Positions 35,534-48,311 are shown, counted from the stretch's first letter. The stretch: 64,000 nucleotides of DNA from Diplosphaera chodatii (GCA_032358165.1 JAALGY010000054.1:1364001-1428000), one strand, 5' to 3'. Notes: generated by a model not told the origin, from the sequence alone. Numbers and translations are program-made.

Positions 35534-37347
35534 TCATGAAATCAGAGCAGGTGCAGTGCTGGTTGCAATCACATCAAACTGCAGCGACGTCTGCATACCT
35601 ATCTTCCCCTTCGAGGCTGCCCTGCACGTGGCAGCCGCTGGGGCAGCTGCCTCTGCTGCAGTGTCACTGCCATCGCAGCTGGGTGGTGCAGCCTGGCCTG
35701 TCTCAGAATGCCCCTTACAGACCCCCCTGGCTGCATGCCGCCTCCGCAGCGCATGCTGCTCGTCTGGCAGTGCAGGACTGCTGCTGAGGTCGAGCTGCTG
35801 CCGCTCGGCTGCAGCTCTGCTGACACCTTTCACACCTCTTGAAGCTGCAGCCGCATGCCTGATGTCGCCATCGCACGCTGGCGTCGGCAGCGGCTGTGCT
35901 GCTCTGCTGTCTGCGCTGCGCTGCTGGCTGGCCTGGGCGTTCCGCTGCAGGGTGGGTGCGTCCCGCTGGTACTGCGCCAGCGCGCCCAGCATGTCCAGAA
36001 ACGAAAAGTCGGGCCACAGCGCCGCGGAGAAGTGCAGCGTGGCGTGGCCGCTCTGCGCCAGTAGGAAGTCGCTGAGGCGCGTCTCGCCGGACGTCCGGAT
36101 CATCAGGTCCACCGGCGGGCAGCCCTGCGTCGGCGCCAGTCGAGGCAGTTCCTCACCCACGTTGGGCAATTGGCACCGTGAAGTGCTCGCTGGAACACAG
36201 CCTCTGACACATAGTACTGGCCTGAAACACAGTGGAGTTGCACCTCGGTGTACAGGTGCTGTTGGATGGTGTCGATGCTGACATCTGCCGCCGCCAGCTG
36301 GCCCGCTGCCACCCGCTGCTGCACAGCTGTCACTGCCTGCCACATCTCCTGCGTGGCCCTGCGCAGCAGTTGGCACATCGCGATCATGTGTCAGTTGCTG
36401 ACGCATGGCGACTGTCACGATCAAGTTGATAGCGTGCAGGCAGCATGACCCTCCACCGGACCAGATGGTCCCGCTGGAAGACGAGCCCGACTCACGTGTA
36501 GGCCAGGCAGATATTGAGCACGCAGCGCGTCTGGTGTGAGGTGGCCGCCATGCAGCGCTGCGCCGCCGCTGCGACGCTGTCCGGCAGCCGGCTGAGGTCG
36601 CCCAGCACCTGGACCCGCACCCCGTGCCGCTCAACAATGCCCCGCTCCTGCAAAACGCCAGGTCATCTGATCAGCATCATGCTGGCCGCCCACTGGTGCA
36701 CCAGAACTGGCCTCCGTGGGACAGTGGCACGTGGCACGTGGGACTGTCAACTTGGTGCATGCAAGCCCACGGCGCCTCAGCTGGCAGCCCGCGGTGCCGC
36801 GGGCGGTGCGCCGACCACCTGCAGGATGGCGAGCAGCTTCCGCTCGGCCAGGTCCATGAGCACGGCCACCTCGGCGGCGCTGCGGCTGAAGTTCTCCAGG
36901 CTGAAGGCGTACACGCTGACGCACGGCACGCCCAGCTCCAGGCACCACTCCAGCGCTTGCACCAGCTGCACAGCTGTTGCGAAAACTGGTCATGGTGTGG
37001 GCTTGTCAGGAGCATGCACCCCTGCAGGGAGGGTCGACATCAGATGCAACAGCGGGTGGCACACGCCATGATCTCCTTGCAGTATTTTAGCACGATCAAA
37101 GTGAGGAGCTGTGCATTCATGTTGCAGAAAATTGCTTCGGCGACATCAGTACGCCAGCGGTGGGTAATTGCATGCAATGCATGCACACCTTGTCGTAGCC
37201 TCGGCTGTGGCCTCGTAATGCCTCGATCTGCAGACGTTCTGCGAAGCGTCGGTTTCCGTCCATGATGAAGGCGACGTGTCGTGGCACGGGCCCCATCCGC
37301 AGGATGGCGGCGGCACCGCGACGCATCCACCCCGCCACAGTCTCCAT
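35534..37347 (-). CDS. cis-prenyltransferase (dehydrodolichyl/polyprenyl diphosphate synthase)
   Basis: Condenses isopentenyl diphosphate units in cis onto an allylic primer, making polyprenols such as dolichol precursors. ATG 37347 opens METVAGWMRRGAAAILRMGP; then HVAFIMDGNRRFAER carries the catalytic Asp (codon about 37258-37260) and HSRGYDK follows. Further exons: ALEWCLELGVPCVSVYAFSL with ENFSRSAAEVAVLMDL (about 36830-36975), GIVERHGVRVQVLGDLSRLP (about 36545-36650), an Ala-rich helix region, and DLMIRTSGETRLSDFLLAQS with FSAALWPDFSFLDMLGAL (about 35980-36120), the family's C-terminal signature. After the catalytic domain a roughly 150-residue Ala/Ser/Gln-rich extension continues in the same exon to TGA 35534-35536. 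Upstream the peptide is short, without a clear transit peptide. The NgBR-dependent versus homomeric type cannot be decided; the RTSGE/RLS motif suggests an active subunit. Confidence 0.9.
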
Positions 37348-38398
37348 CGATGGCTGACTTTATAGGTTGCGATATTTCAACAGATGCTGCACGTAAATGC
37401 AAGATCGAATGTCCTTTACTAAAGCACGGCTTTGCCCAGCGATATGCTGTTATTGCGAGGCTGAACTGAGATGGGTTGCACCCAATGGTTGACGAGTTGA
37501 TCGGGTTCGCTGACCTCTACTTCAATGGAGGGATGCAACAGCAACTTGTGAGTTGACAGCACAGCAAAATTGCAACAGCTTGCAACGAATTCGGCCCGCA
37601 AAATGTCTCAAAGTGTCACGCTCTGTTGGCAGGAGTCTGATTGGCCAATGGGCGTTTCTGGTGGCTGGATGTAGTTTCAACACCTCGACAACTCCGCGCA
37701 CCCAGGATGCATCCTCGATGCCAGTACAGGCGCTGGGCTGGGACACCATACGAACCAATGTAACAACGGAGGCAGATGTTGGCTGCACCTTCTTTGGTAG
37801 TCGTGACATGCGTGTCTCACACCGAGCGCCCGGCAAGCCGGGGTATAGCAAAGCATCATGTCTTCAGACCTTCAGGCTTCACACATTTTGTCAGGTACAG
37901 CTCACAATCAACCAGGTATAATCTCTGCACGCATCGAGTTCAGGCCAATAGCTAATGTACATGCCATGACCCAATGTACAGACTGCACTCAACTTCAACC
38001 CAAGCCCACACACCGAAAACTCCAACACTCAACCCTCTGCCCCATTGCAGCAGGTGGCAGAAATCCCGAGAAATCCCAACGCATAAATCGTACCCAACGT
38101 TGCTCGTCTAAAATGGTGAGCCAAGAATGGTCCGGCAGTCTACACTAGTACATGCACCTTGATGACAGCGGAGGCGCTCGACTCGAGCATCGTTCTTGTG
38201 TGGTCGCGCTGGTGCTGGGCAGCTTCACGGCTTCAGGGCTCGGTTGAGTTGTAAGAAGTCCCCGGTATTCACTGATGCCGGCGTCTGCTGGCCAGGCCTA
38301 AGCTGGGCGGCTGCTGCCAACAGTCACCAGACTGAAGAGGCCGACTTTTGCGATCTGCAAGCTCAAGTCTCAATGTTATTCATGTATGCCAGCATAAT
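37348..38398. other. Intergenic region of about 1 kb
   Basis: This lies between tandem minus-strand genes. Open frames at 37522-37851 (-, starting TTG) and 37553-37921 and 37858-38148 (+) lack domains and splice support. A plus-strand ATG at 37858 opens only a dozen residues before a possible donor. No gene is claimed. Confidence 0.4.
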
Positions 38399-41300
38399 TT
38401 AAGCGCAGCAAGGCAGCCTGTCTGGTGATTCAATCCAGGTTGTATGCAGATGTGCCAACGACCAGGCGCACCCATTGACAATGACGGAGGCCGGCAGCGG
38501 TGGGGCCTCTGGCTGCGCTGCTGAAGCCTTCAGGGGCTTCTTGAAGCTGAGCGACTTGGTGGATGAGGCGACGGTCTTCATGTGCGGCAACAGACCTGCC
38601 TCCTCGAACAGCTGGCCTGCAAGACCAAACAGATCAAGATCTGAAGTGGGGGCACATGATCATAGATGTACCAGATTATGGCACAGATGTGATAAGGGTG
38701 GAGGCAGCTGCAGAACCAGGCACAGTGGCAGGGTGTGCTCACCGATGTCGCTGTTGATGTAACCCTGGTAGTATGGCTCGTTGAAGTTGCCTGCATTTGT
38801 GCAGCCAGACTGACGGGTCAACCTCGTGACTGCGCCACCACACATTCCGCACGCTGCACCCCTTGCATCGGGGTGTTGGCATCGAATTTAGGACAGCTCA
38901 CCAAACTGGCCCAGCTGCGGGTCGAAGGCCTCACGATCGCCCAGCTGCACACTGTCTGTGAGCACCTGCAATGGCACATGCAGGATACTGCAACAGCTGG
39001 GTGCATTGGATGAGGATTGTCCACAGCTGGGTGCATTGGATGAGGATTGTCCACAGCTTCCGATGAATGCATGTGTCATATGATGCCCATGAGGTCCTTT
39101 ATAAGAGCAGCCAGCAGCTGCCAGGGAACGCGACTCCCAAAGATCCTAGATGCTTGTGATCCCAAAGATCCTAGATGCTTGTGAGCGCCATGCTCATGCG
39201 CATGCTCACCACCATGCCGCCGGGCTTGCAGACGCGCGCCATCTCGGCGGCCGCCTTGCGGCGCACCGCCGCCGGCAGCTCGTGGAACAGGTAGACGCAG
39301 GTCACCTGCGAGGAGCGGGTGAAGACGGTAGGACCAGCATTGCTGTTCTGCACCGTTTGTGACAAGCAGGCAATGACAAGTGCATGAGCTCGGGCAACAG
39401 CAGGCTGCGTACCACATCGTACGACTCGTCCGCCACGGGCATATCCTCTGCAGCAGCCTGCAGATCCATGATGAGCAAAAGATTAAGCTGAAGCCCACCA
39501 CTGTGTCACAGTGCACCTGAGTCCTTATTGCTTCCACTTGCGACGCAGAACTAGCCTGTGACAGACAGTGCCATCCGTCACCAGCGTTCGTCACCGACCT
39601 GGATGAAGGCGTCTGTGGTGTTCTTCTGGGAGGCGGGCGCCCTCATGCGGCGCCAGTAGTCCATGTTCTCGCGGCTCTTCTCCAGGTAGAAGGGCGACAG
39701 GTCCAGGCAGGTGATGTCCATCTCCGGGTAGTTGTCCTGTTGGGCCAGGTGATTGGGCGCTTGCCTCTCTTGATGTACACTTGCTCATCTTGACAATTGC
39801 TCGACACTGCTGAGCATGTGCAACCAACACTGAAACAAGACACCACCTTGATGAAGGTCGCGAAGCGGCCTGTGCCGCAGGCGACCTCCAGGCACTTCAT
39901 GCCGACGCCGCCAGGGGGCTTGCTGCGCATGTGGTGGTGCAGCGGCACCAGCGTCTGCCGCTGCATCGCGTCCTGCTTCCCCAGGAACAGCGTCTCTGTC
40001 GACGTCTCGTAGATGTCTGCGCGTGAAAATTGTCACATGGATTTTGTTTGTCAGCAGCCATATGCACGGACAACACTCTGTGATATTCTATAAGAACACG
40101 AAGTGGCAGGACATGCCAATCTCAGCGAAACATACCTGCAGACGCCTTGGACATCCAGCCATCAGTCTGCAGCCAGCCACAAGCGTAGGAATCACTCACA
40201 GTCCATCGCACTGTATGCTGACAGGCATGACAACTGTTAGTTCGTGGGCCCATGCTACATGTCGGCCCAGATCAACAAACCTGATAGTGGAACGTTGATC
40301 TGTAATACTGCGGGTACAGCTTGGAGTCTAGCCACACGCTGGTGTCTGCCTGCCGGTCGCGGCGGCCGAGCGTGTCGGACGCCTCCCGAATGAATGCTGC
40401 TGCCTGTCACAGCATGACATACCGTCGTGGTGTTGCACAGAGGCCTGCCTCGGAAGTTGACCTTGGGCAATGTCAGCAGCGGCAATAAACATTGCTAGGA
40501 CTGTGGTGGACACAGCTGCACACCTTCTGCAGCACAAACAGCGGGTTGGTCTGCCTGTGCCCGGGCGTGGTCATGTCCCAGGGCAGCTTGTACAGACCAG
40601 CCCTGCGGCACAGCAGCATGGAAATGTGTGATATGCAGACGCATGAAAAGCATTGCAGGCAGATGTAGTATTGTCGGCTGGCAGGTTGGCATCAGGGGAA
40701 CGCCGGATGAACCGCACTTGATGTTCTCGTAGTCCTGCTGGTAGGTGGCAAGCGCCTCCAGGATGGGGCCTGCACAACACCCAGTGTCATCAGGAAGTTC
40801 ACACAACTGCCTGACGTTCATTGTTCAAGCAATCCTGACGCAAGCACCAGCCGCGTGCAGCTGTGCAAGCCATCGTCGACGCCCTCACCCGCCACGCCCG
40901 ACTTCACGAGCTTCTCCAGGCGGACGCCAGTGCCGCCCTCCGCCTCGCCCGAAGCAGCGCTTGACGTGCGCGCCGACAGCAGCCCTGCACCGTGTGCAAC
41001 CCATCATACAGGACTGCATCATGTAGGTGCAGCAATACTGCTTGTCGAGGCGCTGCTGTCCACCTGAATGCTGGCCTTTGTGTACGCCAGCAGCCAAGCC
41101 TCATCCCAGTAGCACAGAATATAGTGTACTGCTATATGCCGCATGGGTGTGCAGGGAATGTGAAGCACCTGCGACGCCTTGCACGGTGAAGAAGCCCATC
41201 CTGCCCAGGTGGTACGCCCAGTAGGCGGTCGACTCGCGGCTCTCAAACAAGCTCGTTGTTCCAGACGACCTGAAGCTGCGCTGCAAGCTCTGCAAAAGGA

Positions 41301-41874
41301 CACGCTTGTGTAAATAAACACAGGAAATTAACCCGGCTGTGACAGCCTGTATCACGAGGGACAAGCCGTGCCGTGATGCGAGCATGTCACCTGCAGCGCG
41401 CCCTGAACTTGGTTAACCACCGAGGCATCCGCGTCAATTGATGCAGCGGGGTCAAATGTGCGCCAGGTGTTTACTGACGGGTGCAACTGGAACCGCTGCC
41501 TGTCTGCCTGTGCTGGCTTCGCCTTGGGCAGCACGGCACCTGCAATGATGCACCAGTAATGTCACAAAAAGCGATTGCAGCAGCTGAGATATAGCACAGG
41601 GTGTGATGCGGCCGAACACAAAACAGTTGGTGCCACTTTGCAGCTCGATCACAACATTCCCCGTCGCTGCTGGAGTGGATTTCTGGAGTATAGCATTACA
41701 GTGATGTTCACCGCCGCACAACACACCTGGTGTCGCAACTGCAGTGACTTCTGCCTCCAGCACGGCATATGTTCTGACGCATGCCGCCCGGCTGTGCTGC
41801 ACGGCACGCAGCCGGCCCAGCAGCGGCGCGCGCAGGCCCATGACGCTTCTCATCTGTGCTGGCATCTGCATCAT
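38399..41874 (-). CDS. Plastid-targeted class I SAM-dependent methyltransferase
   Basis: ATG 41874 opens MMQMPAQMRSVMGLRAPLLG, an Arg/Ala-rich presequence typical of plastid targeting. Exons then encode QRFQLHPSVNTWRTFDP (about 41480), TAYWAYHLGRMGFFTVQG (about 41180-41240), GLYKLPWDMTTPGHRQTNPL (about 40540-40600), SVWLDSKLYPQYYRSTFHYQ (about 40290-40350), DAMQRQTLVPLHHHMRSKP and motif I MKCLEVACGTGRFATFIK (about 39850-39970), YPEMDITCLDLSPFYLE (motif II, about 39690-39740), VTCVYLFHELPAAVRRKAAA with EMARVCKPGGMVV (about 39210-39300), VLTDSVQLGDREAFDPQLG (about 38900-38970), NFNEPYYQGYINSDIG (about 38750-38790) and HMKTVASSTKSLSFKKPLKA to the stop at 38399. The layout matches a conserved plant/algal plastid methyltransferase family (Arabidopsis At4g29590-like, from memory). 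The substrate is unknown. Confidence 0.85.
38993..39058. repeat. 30-bp tandem duplication inside an intron
   Basis: Two perfect copies of a 30-base unit (38993-39022 and 39023-39052) plus a 6-base partial third. It begins ACAGCTGGGTGCATTGG and lies in the methyltransferase intron between the KPGGMVV and VLTDSVQ exons. Confidence 0.95.
39135..39184. repeat. 25-bp tandem duplication inside the same intron
   Basis: Two perfect copies of a 25-base unit (39135-39159 and 39160-39184), beginning TCCCAAAGATCCTAGATGC. They sit just downstream of the donor site of the same methyltransferase intron that carries the 30-base duplication. Confidence 0.95.
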
Positions 41875-43099
41875 AGCGAGGCAAACTTCATGATCAAAGG
41901 CCTGTGCACTCGATTCGGCGATGCGGTCCCGACGTTCATGAAAGTTGATCAAGGCTCGAAATAGTCAAGCCGCACTGCAAGCCAGTAGATTTGCTACACG
42001 AAATTGCTACACTTGCGCGTCAACGCGGTGCAGTCACCGATCTGCGAAACGGTGTTGTGAAACGGGGATACATGCGGGTGACGTATGCAGGCTTGCAGAA
42101 CAGTTTTCACGCTCCTGTGCAGCAGCTACACCAGATGCGACCATCGACGCTTGCGATGGACGAACAACGATCCAGCAGGGCAGTAGCACGGCGAAGTTAT
42201 GACGCCACAAAGGCGTGCACCTCAAGAGTTGAAGTTTGCCAGCTTGGGGACTTCGTACGCTCAAATGCCTGGATTGCGGGACAAACGCCACAGCAGGGCT
42301 GTCATCTAAGTACCATTCGCACCTCGGCAGCGCGGCGGTCAGCACCCGATGGTCGGGCGGCGTGACGAGACACAGTGACCTTCATTCTCCAGTGCCCTGC
42401 GGATTGCTTCTGCAGGCTCTCCGCAGCTGGTCCAACGGCTTCCGGCTGTATGGCAGTTGAACCTTAAGACAACTCCGCTTGACGATGCATATACAACGCG
42501 CAGAAGCGCGCTGGGGCCGCTGCATACACGGCGAAGCTGCCACGTGGCCAGGGAGGTTAACCTCGACGCAACCTCGGTTGAATTTGAAGCAGGCACCTAG
42601 TGAGGTGCAGCAGAGCGGCTCAAGTCTGACTGGTCAACCGCCAGAAGTGGTGTATCGACGATGTGACTGACCGTGGTTTGAAATAGACGGCTATGTTGTG
42701 ATTGGCACGCATGTTTCCTGGGGCAGACATGCATCCATTGGGTAGTCTGACAACAAACTGAAAACTGCGGTCAGCCAGCCGGATGAAGGTGTTTCCAATC
42801 GACTCGGACATTTCCTGCGGCTGCACTCCGCCGCAGCCACAGCGCCAGAAGCGGACAAGGTGCGCTCATAGCATCATTCAGGGAAAGCGCATGCACAGCG
42901 CCACATGCGCTGGATCAGCTGCGCAGACAGACGCCACAACTGAACATGCTCAACGTGCAGGAAGGAGGCGATCAAACAGCAGGGATCGGATCACGATGTG
43001 CTTGCAGAGGCTATCATGCTGGAGGACAGTGACAATGGTGCGCTTTGGTGGAGTGCGTTCGGTCGAGTCTGGTTGATAGAGTTGCAGTGCTTTCGGCCC
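41875..43099. other. Divergent intergenic region, about 1.2 kb; short unsupported ORFs
   Basis: This separates the methyltransferase (-) and ATAD5-like (+) genes. A minus-strand ATG at 42811 opens MSESIGNTFIRLADRSFQFV and runs 63 codons to 42620. A 124-codon plus-strand frame (41991-42365) starts with TTG. Neither has recognisable homology. The former is the better candidate for a small gene or an unrecognised exon. Confidence 0.35.
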
Positions 43100-46000
43100 A
43101 TGCAGCGAGACTCAGCTCGAAGATCTGTGGCAGATGCAGATCCCACGGACAGCCAGGATGCACAGCCGAAAAGCAGCAAAGCCAGCGCCAATGGCCCACA
43201 GCATGCGTCCAGGCGGAGGCAGCGCCGCACCGCCATCATCCTTGACGCTGGCTCTGGTGAGCGCACAGACAGTCGTCAGAAGCACGGTGTGGGTACCTAA
43301 GCGCAGGCAGTCCATCGTGCTCTTTCGAAGGCGTCACCATGCTGATGTATTGCGCAGATGAGGACTTTCAGCCAGAGCAAAGGACAGCTGGCAGCCGTAA
43401 AAGCCGCAAGGCTGCTGCCAAGGGCTCGCCACAGTCGGCAGCCGCAGCGCAGCATCAGGAGGGCAGCAGCACGCCTCCACGCCGGAGGCAGCCCACCCGC
43501 AAGCCAAGGAGTGCGGGTGACGCTACCCCAGGCGCACCTACAGACTTCTTCATGCCCCTGGCGCAGAGGAAACAGAAAAAGGTGACGGCACACTGTGGTT
43601 CAGGGTGCAGTCGTTCCCATGGACTAGATGGCAGGCAGTGACTGGCATGACTGGTCTTTCACGTCAGAGTGTGCATGTTCCCCAGGCAGCAGACAGGGTG
43701 GCAGCTGAAAGGGCCGCGGCGGAGGCAGCAGCCCAGGCAGCACTGGAGCGGGACGCACAGGAGCAGGCGGAGGCAGAGGAGGCGCGCAGGCAGGCCGCAA
43801 AGGCAGCGGCTGTGACCTTCCAGCAGGACCTGAAGCGGTCCGCAGAGGTGAGCGTTCTTATCAATGATCCAGCGTTTCAAGGGCGGGGCGGTCAACGAGT
43901 CGAGGCAGTAGGGGAGGCAGATCAGCCAGCAGCTGCTGCATGATAGGTCATGTAGGGTGTAGGACACATCGAGTGGTACCATACGCACATGTGGGTCTCA
44001 TGCAGGACACTGCGAGGATCAATGCGGGGCGGGTGCCGCACGCATTTTTTGACCGCCGCGCCGCTGCGGATGCGGGCGCAGCCAGGGTGAAGCTGGTGAC
44101 GGAGCTGACAGAGCCTCCGATGCCGCCGATACACATCACACAGGTGGGTGTATAAAAGGCAGTCGGCGGCATTTACACCCGGCCGTGTCAAGCAACAGGT
44201 GTCGACAGGTGTATTGTGTAGCACAGGCAGTCAGTCTGTCGTTCTTCTACGTACTTCAGGTCGGTGAGGCTGCAGCCGCCCACAGCATCCAAGAGACTCG
44301 GACCTTCCGGTACGAGGCGGCCCCAGCCGAAGCTCCAGCAGCAGAGGAGCATGCAGCAGCAGCTGTCAGCTTTGCGCTGGTCAGTCGTCAGGCAACAGCC
44401 ACTGCAAGCCCAAACACAGCTGCGCCTGCTGCCGAAGCACAGCCGGCCGGCCAGTCCCTGCTTCAGCAACTGGCCCAGCAGCTTGCAGATGCAGAGCGCC
44501 CCTCCGCCAGCAGCAGCAATGCGGTGGGCTGCAGATGCTGTGTTGATCCAACACTGGCAGGTTGTGGCTGCATCGAGCTGGGGGTTCGCAGTGTGTGCCA
44601 GGAAAATGCAGTAGTCAGCAGTTCATCTGTGTGTGCAGGAGCTGGAGGACCGCCCGACAGCGGAGCAGCACCTCCAGCGCCTGCAGCAGCGGCTGGCTCA
44701 GGTGTCGGCGGCCCGCGACGGCGCGACGCGGGACCCCGGGCTGGCGGCTGCCGAGCCTGGCGCCGCCCCCCCGCCGCCGCCCTCGGCCACACACGCGCTC
44801 TGGACCGAGCGCTTCCAGCCCCGGCAGCCCTCGCAGGCATGCGAGATGTGTTTGGGTGTGGACCCTGTGTACTCGCATCAGCATCTGCCTGCCTCCAGAG
44901 GTGTACAGCATGTTGCACCCCGGGCGGGGTCGAGATGATGGCCTTGCCCGTCGCAGGTGTGCGGCAATGCGGATGCTGTGGAGGAGCTGCGCAGCTGGCT
45001 CGGTGCTTGGCAGGAGAACGCGGCAGGCGCTGCCGACCTTACACAGCCAAGGCGACCACCCAGGTAAGCCTCAGCATTCACCCACTAGTTGGAAACGGAT
45101 GCTGCCAGTTGGCAGCAGACACACCACGACCTCGTGACCGCAGGCATTGCCAGATCGGTTGCACCTGTCTGCAGGCGCAGCCATGCGCGCGCTCTGCTCA
45201 GCGACAGCGACTGGTCGGCCGGGGAGGGCGACGCGGACAGCGATGACGACGCACGCGCCCCCGCCGTCGACCGCGGGAACGCGGTGCTGCTGAGCGGGCC
45301 GGTGGGCAGCGGCAAGACGGCGGCCGCCTACGCCGTTGCAGTGGTGGGCTTGCCCGAGATGCTGGGACCTCGCCTGAGGCCACGGCGATGTACATCAGAG
45401 TTTGGGGTAAACTGACAGCACACAGCAGCAGATCGCCTTCACTTGCACCCACAGCACTCCGCGTCAGCTCCCGCCTGGTTTGCACACCGCAGGCGGCGGG
45501 GTACCGGGTCATCGAGGTGAACCCCTCCGTCAACCGGGCGGGCGCGCAGGTGCAGCGCCTGGTGGGCGAGGCCACGCAGTCGCAGCGCGTCGCGCTGGCC
45601 CCGATGGGAGCCGCCGACGGGGGCGCCGCGGCCGATGACGGTGCCGGTGGCGGTGCCGCTGCTGCGGCTGCCGCTGATGTGCCGGCAAAGCCCGCCAAGA
45701 AGGCGCCCGTGAGCAGCTTCTTCAGGCCGCAGCAGGCGTCCACACGTGCCGGGAAGCAGCTTGACGGCACCGGCGGCCAGCTCGGCAAAAGCAACGGCGC
45801 GGTCGCTGGCAGCAAAAAAGGCGGCGGCTCCAGCGTGCTGCAGACCCCGGCCGCCGGCGCCGGCACCGCACCAGCCAATGGACAGGTGCAGCCCCAGGGC
45901 TGCGGGCAGCCGCCGCCGCTGACGCTGCTGCTGTTCGAGGAGGTGGAGAACCTGCAGGACGAGGACCGCGGCTTCATATCCACCCTGCAGACGCTGCTGA

Positions 46001-47647
46001 CCTGCTCCAAGGTAATGCCGACCGAGCGCTTGGCTAGATGTGATCAGACTCTGGGCACATGCCCTTTCCTGAATGGGTGGTGTCTCTTGATGGTATCCCA
46101 ATGAACGACCTACTCTAACAGTGCCTTGTCCGTGCTGCCTCACTTTCGACCTGCCAAATCTGCGTGGCCTACCTGGAGAGTGCATGCCACTTGTGCGACT
46201 TTGTCTGCAGTGCCCCATCATCATGACGTCGAACCACAGCAGCCCGGGCGGCATGCTGAGCGGCATGCAGGCCCGCGTCATCAGCTTTGCCCGTCCCAGC
46301 CCCAGCGAGGTGGGCCCGGAAGCTGCATTCAAACCCCCTGATCTGAACAACCGTTAGTGCCAGCTGTTCTATGAGTGCACGAGTGTGCCCCCAAGAAGCC
46401 TAAGAGCAATGTTAAGGCTGTTGCATCGGGGCCACAGGTGTTGCAGCAGCTTGTGCTCTTGCACGAGGCCGATGGCGCGCCCAGCACCCCTCTGCAGCAC
46501 CTGGCGCACCTGGCAGCGGCCTGCCGCGGGGACCTCAGGTGCTGCGGGCTGTCGTGCCATGACCAGTGAGCGCATCGATGCCTTGTCTCATCAAAGCAAC
46601 GCAGGCGACAGGGAGCCAAGGCTGAGCTCTGCTTGCCCCCAAGCGCAGGCAGAGCATCCACATGGCGCAGGCGCTGCGCGGCTGCGCCCACCCTGGGCCC
46701 TTTGCAGCGGCTGCCGCGCCCGCTGACGACCGGGCCCCGCCGGCTGCCGAGGACCTCGACCGCCGGATGCCGTCCCTGCTGCAGGTGCGCCATGTGCACT
46801 GTCCCGTCCAGCATGATACTCTGGACTAGTGCTGATCGCATTTTGCGGTTGGAGCAGCGTGAAAGCGGGAAGCTGCTGATGTGTGCTGAAGGCAGTGGCA
46901 CTTCGTGGAACTCCCCATGTGCACTGCAGGGTGACTTGCAGCCGGCAGAGCAGCTGCGCATGGTCGTCTTTGCCTCGGCGGCTGACACAGTACACCACCG
47001 GCTGGGTGGCACGCGCCGCCATCGGGGCAGTGAACTGTCCAGCGGTGCGGTCGCAGCGGGGCCTCTCAGCAGCTGGACCCTGGAACAGAGCAGGTGTGCC
47101 GTACTGTTGGTCGTCAGTATCTCCACTACTGACAACAGTCTGGAACTGGTAGAGGCCGCCCAAGCAAGCTCGACAGCCAGGAGCATCTTTGGCGTTTGCG
47201 CGTGTAGGTACGGCGATGCGTGCGCAGCGTGGGTGGCGGCCGCCGACGACGCACTGAACGACTCCGTCAGGGCGCATGTCAGCCACGTCTGCGACGCCCG
47301 GTATGAGCGCCTGGCCGCCCTGCGCAGCATCGCGGCCGTGCAGAGGGTCCTGAGTGGCACCGGAGGTGCGTGCGCACCATGTAGATCTTCGGTCTGCAGG
47401 AGCATGCAGCCTGGGGATAGGTTTTACGTCCTGCTGCGACGTCAGGCCTTTGCTGGCACGGCTGATGCCTCATCGTGCTGACATGCACATGCACTGCAAC
47501 CCGTGCACTGTTTGGTTCGCAGGTGGTGGGCGCACGCGGGGTCGTGGGCACCGCAACTACTTCGAGGGATCCCTCTCGCTGGCCACTTCAGTAGCAGTGG
47601 AGCTGACCAACACGTGCCCTACACTTGGTGGCAACAGCAGCGTGTGA
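43100..47647 (+). CDS. ATAD5: ATAD5/ELG1-like AAA+ clamp-unloader large subunit
   Basis: Large subunit of the RFC-like complex that unloads PCNA after replication. The likely start is ATG 43100 (MQRDSARRSVADADPTDSQD). N-terminal exons are Lys/Arg/Ala-rich: KSRKAAAKGSPQSAAAAQHQ and TDFFMPLAQRKQKK (a possible PIP-like motif), then an AERAAAEAAAQAALERDAQ helix. The exon about 44640-44840 ends THALWTERFQPRQPSQ, then VEELRSWLGAWQENAAGA precedes the AAA+ core. Walker A is VLLSGPVGSGKTAAAYAVA (about 45280-45340). Next come GYRVIEVNPSVNRAGAQVQR (about 45500), a long Ala/Gly insert with SSFFRPQQ, LTLLLFEEVENLQDEDRGF (Walker B region, about 45920-45970), CPIIMTSNHSSPGGMLSGMQ (about 46213) and HLAHLAAACRGDLR (about 46500-46540). 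C-terminal exons run to TGA 47645-47647. Walker B reads LLLFEEVE, close to the FEEVD of known ATAD5 proteins. Confidence 0.85.
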
Positions 47648-48311
47648 GCACCTGGCATCGTGCAGCAGCCGGGGCTGCCGGGTGTTCCCGCTTTGTATGT
47701 GCTGACGCACCTCACAGCCATGGTGCAGCACTCGATTGGGGTAGCCAGCTATGCAACCAGCCTCGTGACAGAGCGTGAAACTGTGACAATGACACATCCC
47801 AGGTAGCAGTGTGTGCACACGTTATGGGGTAGCCATTCTTGACAGCCTGCCAGATGACGGCTCTTGCCGGCATTGCACCTGAACTATGCCACATCGCCCA
47901 TGTACGTGAGCAGGACTACGTGGCTACCATGCATTGAACACAGCTTGATATATTGCTGATGCTTTGCACAAGCTGTATAGCCGCTGGTGAACCCAGTACA
48001 CCCTGCAAAGTTCTGTGCATTGCAGCAGGGGGCTTGCTCCCGATGTATGTTGGCAGGCCTTTCACGCCGTTCTGTACGTACCCCTCAGTACACATGACCA
48101 TGACAGCTTGAGGTGGCAGGTCAGCCCTTCCTGCTGCTGCGCTTGACTACAATCATGCGCATGAGCGCCTGCGGTCTGCCTGAGCTGCCAAAGAATATTC
48201 CAATGCACACTTCTGCATGCTGCAAGCCCAAGTGCACGGCGCCAATGTGGCGCACAAGACAGCCCCCCTTGCATGCTCCCTGGCAAAGCTGCACAAATTG
48301 GGAGCCAGGGC
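47648..48311. other. Convergent intergenic region
   Basis: About 660 bases between the ATAD5-like (+) and hexosaminidase (-) stops. It presumably holds both 3' UTRs. Only short frames without domain signal were seen. Confidence 0.45.

Noticed and set aside
44148..44160. TATAAAA-like sequence as a promoter
   Set aside because: It lies in an intron of the ATAD5-like gene with no gene start nearby.
46329..47405. 358-codon minus-strand ORF
   Set aside because: Antisense to ATAD5-like exons, with no homology signal.
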